Below, piece after piece: positions 1-5,272 of a stretch of 6,594 nucleotides of DNA; the stretch's first letter is position 1; every line of letters starts with the position of its first letter. This stretch comes from Burkholderiaceae bacterium (GTDB lineage: Bacteria > Pseudomonadota > Gammaproteobacteria > Burkholderiales > Burkholderiaceae_E): contig JAHYJF010000197.1 of assembly GCA_019428955.1 (NCBI GenBank), positions 1 through 6,594 of the forward strand, read 5' to 3'. Position numbers and translations under genes: made by a program. The notes below the pieces were generated by a model. The model saw nothing but the letters and a program-made list of their open reading frames with translations, was not told where the DNA came from and did no database searches.

Positions 1-226
1 CGTTGCAACCCCACGCGATCATGTCCCGTTCCGCAAGCCGAAGGCGCGGGCAGGGCGGGCATCGCACCTCAGGCATTGAGGTCGTCAGTGGTGGCCAGGA
101 AACGCGCGCTTCCAAACGGATACCGCCCGCTGCATTGCGCACATTCCTGACACCCTAAACCGCTGGGGTTAAATCAGGATTACAGACACCAAGACCCTGT
201 GAGAATGTAGAACAAGTAAAAGATAA
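1..226. other. Region without a convincing gene
   Basis: I see no supported gene here. Several short frames are open on both strands, but none has a start with a ribosome binding site and none gives a protein I recognise. One minus-strand frame ends at a TGA at 69-71 with the protein-like tail GSARFLATTDDLNA, but it opens only about 100 bases upstream, just after another stop, and has no start codon. It could be the tail of a broken gene. The stretch lies downstream of the EamA remnant and is probably intergenic sequence or further debris. Confidence 0.4.
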
Positions 227-258
227 GCCTCTGATGGGTTTTTCTACACGCAAGAGGC
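227..258 (-). terminator. Possible rho-independent terminator after the EamA remnant
   Basis: On the minus strand a perfect 6-bp stem, GCCTCT (258-253) pairing with AGAGGC (232-227), encloses a 20-base loop and is followed at once by the T-rich run TTATCTTTTACTTGTT. It begins 6 bases after the TGA (264-266) of the EamA reading frame, which is where a terminator would be expected. The short stem, long loop and interrupted T run make it weak. Confidence 0.35.
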
Positions 259-263
259 GGGGA

Positions 264-479
264 TCAGACGGCTTTCTGCCGCGCCCGCCAAAGTGTGAAC
301 AATCCCGCCCCCACGACAATCGCGGCCCCCAGCGCCACATTGGGCCGCAGGGTTTCGCCCATGACGAAAATGCCGATGGCGCTGGCAAAGACCAGTTGCA
401 GATAGGCAAAGGGTTGCACGGCACTGGCCTCGGCCATCTCGTAGGTTTTGATCAGCAGCCAATGCCCCCCAAGTTCGAC
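264..479 (-). pseudogene. EamA/DMT-family permease, 3' fragment
   Basis: This is the last ~70 codons of a drug/metabolite transporter superfamily (EamA) inner-membrane permease. The visible frame reads GGHWLLIKTYEMAEASAVQP near its broken end. It continues through a membrane segment (FAYLQLVFASAIGIFVMG), a short GETLRPN loop, a second membrane segment (ALGAAIVVGAGLFTLW) and a basic tail, RARQKAV, before TGA. In the family these are the last helices of the second EamA repeat, and full-length members are about 280-300 residues, so roughly three quarters is missing. The frame is intact within the fragment, but homology stops near 475-480 and a TAA lies in frame at 495-497. The adjoining sequence is AT-rich and IS-associated. 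The gene was probably cut by an insertion, and no start or RBS remains. The substrate cannot be inferred. Confidence 0.82.
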
Positions 480-536
480 AGTTAATCGCGTAAGTTATTG
501 ATATTGTTTACACGGAAATCGTGTTTGTGTGACTAC
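480..536. other. AT-rich segment between the EamA break and the IS1634 element
   Basis: These 57 bases are clearly more AT-rich than their surroundings and carry no reading frame. They lie between the end of recognisable EamA coding sequence and the 11-bp repeat that bounds the IS1634 element. One reading is that they are the outer end of the IS630 element whose coding remnant lies on the other side of IS1634. Removing IS1634 and one repeat copy would place them about 45-90 bases beyond the IS630 transposase stop codon. I could not confirm this by finding a matching opposite terminal repeat. Confidence 0.35.
526..536 (+). repeat. Left copy of an 11-bp direct repeat flanking IS1634
   Basis: TGTGTGACTAC occurs here and, in the same orientation and without mismatch, at 2249-2259. 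The two copies bracket the IS1634-family transposase gene, as a target-site duplication would. This copy ends 9 bases before the transposase stop codon (546-548), so the element has little non-coding sequence at this end. Confidence 0.6.
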
Positions 537-545
537 GCTTGGGTG

Positions 546-2192
546 TCAGGCGGGTTTTTTGAGGCCCATGGCCTCGAAGAGATCAAGTTGCTCCTGTGTT
601 GTTTTGCTGGTGCCGTTGAATGTGCGATTTCCGATATGAGCAGTGTGCTTCTGGATCCTTGCGAGAAGGTCCAGCGCGGTGCGTGGGCTCGCGCTGTGCC
701 TTTGGGCCTTCAGCCTCATTCGCATGACACGGTAGAGGGTCAATGCCATGAAGCAGATGAGCGCGTGGGCGCGGATGCGATCTGGCAGTCTGTGATGCAC
801 CGGTGCGATCTCGATGTCGGATTTCAGCACGCGGAAGCCGCGCTCGATATCCGCCAAGGACCGATAGCGCTCGACTGCCTCGGCTGGTGTCAGGTCTGGG
901 GCATTGGTGATCAGCACGAGCTTGCCATCGAATAACTGCGCGTTAGCAATGGCGTCTTCATCGATGCTCCAAGAGAAGCGGTCTGCGGTCAGGTCGGGTT
1001 TCACGAAGCGCGTCATTTCGGCCTCAGCGACGGCGCGGGTGAAGCGGCTATAGGCCCCGCGGTCGGAAGCACGACGCCCCTGTGCGGTTTTACCATCATC
1101 CTGGGCATCGAGTTTTGTGACCATCTTCTCGGCCATAGCTTCCAGCTCGGCGATGCGCGTGCGGCGCTTGCCACCCTGCTCAGCCGCGCGGAGTGGATCA
1201 TGGGCGACAATCAGGCGATGCTCGGCAAACCGCGCCTCGGCCAAGCCTTCTTCATCAAAGCTCAGTTCACGGAAGGTGCCGATCAATTCGCCATACCGTC
1301 TGGCAGGCACGGCCAGGATGAACTCCAACTTGCGCCCACCCTGATTGGCCATGTCCGTCAGATGATGGATGTTATCAAAGCTCAGCAGGCCGCGATCAGC
1401 CACCAGAATGACGCGATCAATGGGGAAGCGCTGCAGAACGGTCGTCAGCATGGCTTGCAGCGTCTTGGTCTCTGCGACATTGCCGGGGTGAACGGTATGC
1501 ATGAGCGGCAGGCCATCCGCAGTCTGCACAATGCCCAAGACAAACTGACGGGCGATACCACCCCGCTCCTTGTTCATCCCAAACGCCCGAATGTCATCCT
1601 CGACCGCGCCCTCCCCATGGATGCGCACTGTGGTCAGATCATAGAAGACAACGGCCAGATCACGATCGACCAAGGGCCGTATCTGACGCGCCAAGGCGTC
1701 CTCTACCACCTCGCCATTGTCCATGAGCGCGTCCATCGCGCGCAACAATTGCTGGTGCGTCACGCCATCAGGCATCGCTGGAATGGCAACAGTTTCCAGC
1801 CAGCGCAGGCAGCCCAATTTGCTGTCGGGTTCGCACAGGCGGTTGAACACCATCGCGCGTATAAGCGCTTCCGCGTCAAACTCACGGCGGCTGGAGCGCA
1901 GGGCTCGGTTTAGCGCCTTCTGAAACCCCAGTTCACACCAAAGCTCATGAAGGGCGAAGACATTGCCATGTGCCCGGCCTGCCTCCTGAATGATCTCGGA
2001 CGATGTATTCTCGCCGCGCCCAAGCGCACGGTTCAGCCCATTGATCAGCGGGTCGAGCTTGTCGGGGCTCAATCTGTCCAGGCGCCCGAGATTGGCAATG
2101 ACGCGCACGCGCACCTGGCCGCGGTCGTTGCGAAAGGACTCGACCAATTGCAGATATTGGCGGTCGCCGGTCTTGGTGATGCGCGTATACAT
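546..2192 (-). CDS. IS1634-family DDE transposase (548 aa)
   Basis: This is a full-length transposase that would cut and join the ends of its own IS. The N-terminus (MYTRITKTGDRQYLQLVES) and a following stretch on name-like VRVIANLGRLDRLSPDKL resemble the family's usual opening. Candidate catalytic residues are D185 in VVFYDLTTVRI, D266 in VILVADRGLLSF and E450 in YRSLADIERGFRVLK, with K457 following in the position typical of IS4-like enzymes. A charged, repeat-poor insertion lies between D266 and E450 (about 300-420), as in other IS4-like transposases. The length of 548 residues fits the family, and I see no internal stop or frameshift, so it may still be active. The ATG at 2190-2192 matches the family start, but the upstream Shine-Dalgarno is weak. 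The frame ends 9 bases inside the proposed left end of the element. Confidence 0.9.
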   Translation of the reverse strand: MYTRITKTGDRQYLQLVESFRNDRGQVRVRVIANLGRLDRLSPDKLDPLINGLNRALGRGENTSSEIIQEAGRAHGNVFALHELWCELGFQKALNRALRSSRREFDAEALIRAMVFNRLCEPDSKLGCLRWLETVAIPAMPDGVTHQQLLRAMDALMDNGEVVEDALARQIRPLVDRDLAVVFYDLTTVRIHGEGAVEDDIRAFGMNKERGGIARQFVLGIVQTADGLPLMHTVHPGNVAETKTLQAMLTTVLQRFPIDRVILVADRGLLSFDNIHHLTDMANQGGRKLEFILAVPARRYGELIGTFRELSFDEEGLAEARFAEHRLIVAHDPLRAAEQGGKRRTRIAELEAMAEKMVTKLDAQDDGKTAQGRRASDRGAYSRFTRAVAEAEMTRFVKPDLTADRFSWSIDEDAIANAQLFDGKLVLITNAPDLTPAEAVERYRSLADIERGFRVLKSDIEIAPVHHRLPDRIRAHALICFMALTLYRVMRMRLKAQRHSASPRTALDLLARIQKHTAHIGNRTFNGTSKTTQEQLDLFEAMGLKKPA

Positions 2193-2201
2193 TGTGTAGC
2201 G

Positions 2202-2231
2202 AATATATCACCGTCATCGCCCATAGATCAA
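2202..2231 (-). promoter_or_regulatory. Candidate promoter of the IS1634 transposase gene
   Basis: On the minus strand a TTGATC box (2231-2226) and a TATATT box (2207-2202) are separated by 18 bases, resembling sigma-70 -35 and -10 elements. The -10-like box is only 9 bases from the ATG, which would make a very short leader and agrees with the lack of a clear ribosome binding site. The assignment rests on motif similarity alone. Confidence 0.35.
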
Positions 2232-2248
2232 CGGCAATCAGAACAACG

Positions 2249-2259
2249 TGTGTGACTAC
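2249..2259 (+). repeat. Right copy of the 11-bp direct repeat flanking IS1634
   Basis: This TGTGTGACTAC is identical to 526-536 and is the second copy of the proposed target duplication. Between it and the IS630 stop codon (2292-2294) lie about 30 bases, including the palindrome TTTCCGGAAA (2264-2273), that may belong to the end of the IS630 element. Confidence 0.6.
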
Positions 2260-2291
2260 AAGGTTTCCGGAAATTGGCCCGCTACACCACA

Positions 2292-3147
2292 CTAACCCTT
2301 TGAATTCTTGAAGGCCGCAACGCAAAACCTGCTGAAATCACGCTCAGAGGTATCGAAGTTGGGGTCGTCGGGGTTGGCGCGCCATGTGAATGGTTTGGCT
2401 TCGGTGGCGTTGTGTTCGTCGATAAAGCGGGTGATGGCGGCTTGCAGGTCGGTGACGGATCGGAACACACCGTGCTTGAGCCTGCGCCGTGTGAGCTTGG
2501 CAAAGAACCCTTCCACCGCATTGAGCCAGGATGACGATGTCGGGATGAAGTGAAACGTCCATCGGGGATGGCGTTCCAGCCACTGTCGGACGCTCGAGTG
2601 CTTGTGGGTGCAATAGTTGTCGAGGATCACGTGGATGGCCTTGCCTGCAGGGATGTCGCGCTCGATCTGGTTGAGAAAGCGGATGAACTCCTGATGCCGG
2701 CGGCGCTGCATGGTCTGGCCGATGACCGATCCGTCCAGCACATTGAGCGCGGCAAAGAGCGTCGTCGTGCCGTTGCGTTTGTAATCGTGGGTCATGCTCG
2801 GCCCGCGCCCCTTCTTCAGCGGCAGGCCCGGCTGGGTGCGGTCAAGTGCCTGAATTTGCGACTTTTCATCGACCGACAGCACCACCGCATGGGCCGGCGG
2901 CGCAACATAGAGCCCGACCACATCGTGCAGTTTCTCGGCGAATGCCCGGTCGTTGGAGAGCTTGAACTGCCGCCAGCGGTGCGGGCTCAGCCCATGCGCC
3001 TTCCAGATGTCCCGCACCGTCGAGGCGGCCAGCCCGACCGCCTTGCCCATCGCCCGGATCGTCCAGTGCGTCGCCTCGTGCGGCGGCGCGTCCTGCGTCA
3101 GCCGGATGACCTCTGCCACCTTGTCGTCCGGCGTCTTGGGCGTGCCG
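2292..3147 (-). pseudogene. IS630-family transposase, 5'-truncated
   Basis: About 284 codons of an IS630-family DDE transposase remain. Recognisable order from the broken end: PGTPKTPDDKVAEVIRLT, the THWTIRAMGKAVGL linker, then the catalytic core. The core has D (VVLSVDEKSQIQALDRTQP, Asp codon 2868-2870), D (HVILDNYCTHKH, Asp codon 2619-2621) and E (SWLNAVEGFFAKL, Glu codon 2511-2513), with 35 residues between the last two as expected. Full members are about 340-360 residues and begin with a helix-turn-helix region that binds the IS ends. That part is absent, so the protein should not be functional. The open frame runs on to an ATG at 3551, but everything beyond about 3147 is antisense to a tcuB remnant and is not transposase. 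The 3' end with its TAG (2292-2294) seems intact. Confidence 0.85.
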
Positions 3148-3563
3148 GGTGGGCTGATGATGGTGGCAGGTGCTGCGGGTCTGGCCTTTTTGAAGCTTAG
3201 GGCCGCCCCCGCGCTCGGGGCCGCGCGGGTCTGGGGCGGCGAGATGGCCTTCATCCTGCTTCTGGGGCCGTGGCCCTGACCGGCCTTGCGCTTTATGCAG
3301 CGACAGGCACCGAATTCGTCGGCCCGCTGCTGGCGATCCACCTCGCTACGGTGGTTGTGCTGTTCCTTCTTTCGCCATCTTCCAAGATGGTCCACGGCTT
3401 CTTCCGCCTTGCGGCGCTGGTGGCCGAGGCGGCAAGCCCGAACCCTTGGGCGGCGACAATTGACGCACCGCAAGGGCCGGCTGCACGGGGGCCGAAGCCT
3501 GATTGTCGCGGAGCGTCGATCAACCGGGGCGCAGGGCCGTGCCAGCGACAATCAGACGGATAG
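3148..3563 (+). pseudogene. tcuB: TcuB-like membrane electron-transfer protein, 3' fragment with a frameshift
   Basis: The plus strand carries the C-terminal membrane part of a TcuB-like protein (citrate/tricarballylate utilisation protein B, also related to CobZ). In the family, TcuB reoxidises the FAD of the tricarballylate dehydrogenase TcuA and passes electrons to the membrane. Frame one reads GGLMMVAGAAGLAFLKLRAA and, a little later, RVWGGEMAFILLLG. One base is missing in the G run at 3264-3267. The protein then resumes one frame over as VALTGLALYAATGTEFVG, PLLAIHLATVVVLFLL and SKMVHGFFRLAALVAEAA. Homology fades after about 3440, and the frame ends at TAG (3561-3563). The 5' part, including the cysteine-rich ferredoxin-like region of the family, is lost at the IS630 junction. 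With truncation and frameshift it cannot be functional. The family call is from recognised segment style. Confidence 0.72.
3499..3555. repeat. Inverted repeat with 11-bp perfect arms
   Basis: CTGATTGTCGC (3499-3509) is the exact reverse complement of GCGACAATCAG (3545-3555), with 35 bases between. The octamer GCGACAAT also occurs at 3453-3460, so three copies of the core in both orientations lie within about 100 bases. There is no T run on either side, so a rho-independent terminator is unlikely. It lies in the non-homologous tail of the tcuB frame and about 130 bases past the lyase stop codon. It could be a protein-binding site, a recombination scar or a chance hairpin. Confidence 0.5.
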
Positions 3564-3683
3564 GTTACCTGACCCCGCGACGCAGGGTCTCATCCAGATT
3601 GACGCGCGCCTCTCGGACGCGTGCTGCGCAACCGCTTCGCCTATCTGCCTTTCCCCCGGGGGCCACGGCCGCATTGCACGTCA

Positions 3684-4571
3684 TTACCCATTGGTCTCAA
3701 AGGCATGCGAAAAAGCCTGATGTCCGGACAGGTCCACCACCTGCGCATAATCCGTATATTCCGCCGGAGGGGGGGTGGTGGGCCGCAGGTTCTGCCTGAG
3801 CGCCGAAAGCGCGGCCCGGGTTCCGGCAATGGCGGCGAACAGGGCCGTCACGGCGTAGAGCGCGGCGGTGAATCCCATCTCCTCCAGCTCTGGCAGGGTC
3901 AGAAGCGCGGCATCTGTTCCGTCAACCAGACTGACGACCTTCGGTCCGTCGAGCCCGCGCGCGATGCCCTCGACCTCGGCTCTGGTTTTCACGCCATCGA
4001 CAAAAACCAGATCAATGCCTGTGTCCCTGTAGGCCTTTGCGCGCGCCAGAGCGCTGGGCAGACCTTCGGGCTGTAGCGCGTCCGTACGTCCTATCAGGAC
4101 CACATCGAGCTGCATTTCGGTGCGCGCGGCGACGACAGAGCGCAAGCGCGCTGCGGCCTGATCGCGGCTGACCAGACGCACGCCGGACAGCTGTCCGCAA
4201 CGTTTCGGGTTTTCCTGATCCTCAAGATGCAGCGCCGCCACCCCGGCGAGGGAATAGTCCTGCAACATCCGCCGCACGTTCAGCGGGCCGCCGTAGCCCG
4301 TATCGGCATCGGCAATGACCGGCAGCTCACAGGCGCGGACCATGGCGCGGGCCTGATCGGCCATTTCGGAAAGGGTCATCAGGCCAAGGTCGGGCGTTCC
4401 CAGCCGCGCCGCCGTGGCGCCGAGCCCGGTCATGTAGACGGCATCAAAGCCCGCCTGCACCACCAGACGGGCCGTCAGGGCGTCGGCGGCGCCGGGGCAG
4501 GCCAGAATCCCCCCCTGCGCGAGGCGGGCGCGGAGCCGCTTCGCACCATCCAGAAGTCCGTTCTGCCTCAT
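3684..4571 (-). CDS. Isocitrate lyase/PEP mutase superfamily C-C lyase (295 aa)
   Basis: This is a cytoplasmic TIM-barrel enzyme of the isocitrate lyase/phosphoenolpyruvate mutase superfamily, the group of 2-methylisocitrate lyase (PrpB), 2,3-dimethylmalate lyase and oxaloacetate decarboxylase. Visible landmarks are GGILACPGAADALTARL near residues 20-36, Mg-binding DADTGYGG with D88 and D90, LEDQENPKRCGQ with E117 and C125, and GRTDAL with R162. C125 sits where PrpB-type lyases have their catalytic cysteine, so lyase rather than mutase activity is likely. The usual KRCGH is KRCGQ here, and GYG replaces the GFG common in PrpB. Length is normal for the family. The ATG overlaps the regulator's TGA by 4 bases, and AAGGAGAG lies 6 bases upstream, which fixes the start. 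The operon suggests the substrate is a carboxylic acid imported by the Tct system; which one is unknown. Confidence 0.88.
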   Translation of the reverse strand: MRQNGLLDGAKRLRARLAQGGILACPGAADALTARLVVQAGFDAVYMTGLGATAARLGTPDLGLMTLSEMADQARAMVRACELPVIADADTGYGGPLNVRRMLQDYSLAGVAALHLEDQENPKRCGQLSGVRLVSRDQAAARLRSVVAARTEMQLDVVLIGRTDALQPEGLPSALARAKAYRDTGIDLVFVDGVKTRAEVEGIARGLDGPKVVSLVDGTDAALLTLPELEEMGFTAALYAVTALFAAIAGTRAALSALRQNLRPTTPPPAEYTDYAQVVDLSGHQAFSHAFETNG

Positions 4572-5272
4572 TTCGATCTCTCCTTGCCCTTTGGCGTGCT
4601 GCCAAGGTGTCCCTCTGCCAGCGCCCGGCTATAGACATCCTCGGTGCGCCGAATATGGACTTTCAGCGCGACGTCAAAGGCGTCGAGGTCGGCTCGGGCC
4701 AGCAGGTCTGTCAGGGTAGCATGTTCGGCCATGGACTCGGCCCGACGCTCTGCATAAGGCGCGGTGATGCTTGCGCGCAGCGCGGCGATCCGGCCTGCCA
4801 CGAGCGCATTGGCATCGCGCAAGTAGGAATTGCCGCAATGCCTGAACGCGGCGTTGTGGAACTGCGTGTCGAGCCGTCCGTAAGCGACCGCATCCTCGTG
4901 TTCCAGCGCGGTTTTCATGTCGTCCATGATCGCCGTCAGTTCGTCCAGATAGGCTTGCCGCGCGTTGCCCAGGGCCACGCGCGCACCCTGCGTTTCAAGG
5001 ATTTCGCGATAGGCGCAGATTGCCTTGATGTCTTCGGGCGAGGTCTCGAACACGAAAGAACCGCGTTTGGGGCGCACCACCACCAGGCCTTCGCGGGCCA
5101 GTATCGCCATCGCGTCCCGCACAGGGGTGCGGGAAACCCCCAGATGGTCGACCAGACGGTCTTCGGATATGTTCTCGCCCAGCCGAAAGGCGCCCGACAG
5201 GATCGCGTCGCGGATCTGCGCTGCGGCGGTTTCTGCCAGCGACTTCGCCGGGATGATGCGTGCCAATGTCAT
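4568..5272 (-). CDS. FadR-subfamily GntR transcriptional regulator (234 aa)
   Basis: The protein has an N-terminal winged helix (about residues 10-75) with AAAQIRDAILSGAFRLGENI, EDRLVDHLGVSRTPVRDAM and AREGLVVVRPKRGSFV. An FCD ligand-binding domain follows (about 80-217). FCD domains usually bind a metal through one Asp and three His; here D135 and H139 (LDTQFHNAAF), H184 (EHATLTDLL) and H206 (KVHIRRT) fit. Such regulators often bind small carboxylates and usually repress the adjacent operon. The ATG at 5270-5272 overlaps the tctA-like stop in ATGA and starts directly before the DNA-binding domain. A longer open frame reaches 6028, but that extension is tctA read out of frame. The 3' end overlaps the lyase start by 4 bases. 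Placed between transporter and enzyme, it is probably co-transcribed with its targets and so autoregulated, which is inference. Confidence 0.9.
   Translation of the reverse strand: MTLARIIPAKSLAETAAAQIRDAILSGAFRLGENISEDRLVDHLGVSRTPVRDAMAILAREGLVVVRPKRGSFVFETSPEDIKAICAYREILETQGARVALGNARQAYLDELTAIMDDMKTALEHEDAVAYGRLDTQFHNAAFRHCGNSYLRDANALVAGRIAALRASITAPYAERRAESMAEHATLTDLLARADLDAFDVALKVHIRRTEDVYSRALAEGHLGSTPKGKERSK
4578..4585 (-). promoter_or_regulatory. Strong Shine-Dalgarno of the lyase gene, inside the regulator's 3' end
   Basis: AAGGAGAG on the minus strand ends 6 bases before the lyase ATG (4571-4569). It lies within the codons for the regulator's C-terminal GKERSK. Together with the ATGA overlap it supports this start and lets the lyase initiate well even if coupling is incomplete. 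Confidence 0.75.

Larger units (their letters stand above)
537..2248 (-). mobile_element. IS1634-family insertion sequence, apparently complete
   Basis: The element holds one intact transposase gene on the minus strand. Its limits are set from the 11-bp direct repeat TGTGTGACTAC at 526-536 and 2249-2259, taken as the target duplication, which gives 1712 bp. IS1634-family elements are known for variable, sometimes long duplications, so 11 bp is acceptable. Terminal inverted repeats just inside these limits are poor by eye. An alternative pair of ends is the imperfect 12-mer CGGAAATCGTGT (513-524) against CGGAAACCTTGT (reverse complement of 2258-2269), matching at 10 of 12 and giving about 1757 bp. 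The element lies beside or within IS630 debris, so it is probably the later arrival. Confidence 0.65.

Noticed and set aside
1..226. A tRNA, small RNA or attachment site at the left edge
   Set aside because: I found no cloverleaf, no paired direct repeats and no integrase gene to support one.
1200..1913. Plus-strand open frame of 237 codons inside the IS1634 element
   Set aside because: It is antisense to the intact transposase and has no domain or ribosome binding site that I can see.
3264..3270. Programmed frameshift at the G run in tcuB
   Set aside because: The gene is already truncated, no stimulatory structure is apparent, and TcuB is not known to use frameshifting; decay or sequencing error is simpler.
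3653..3662. CCCCCGGGGG palindrome after the lyase stop codon as a terminator
   Set aside because: It has no loop and no T run follows on the minus strand, so it does not form a normal terminator hairpin.
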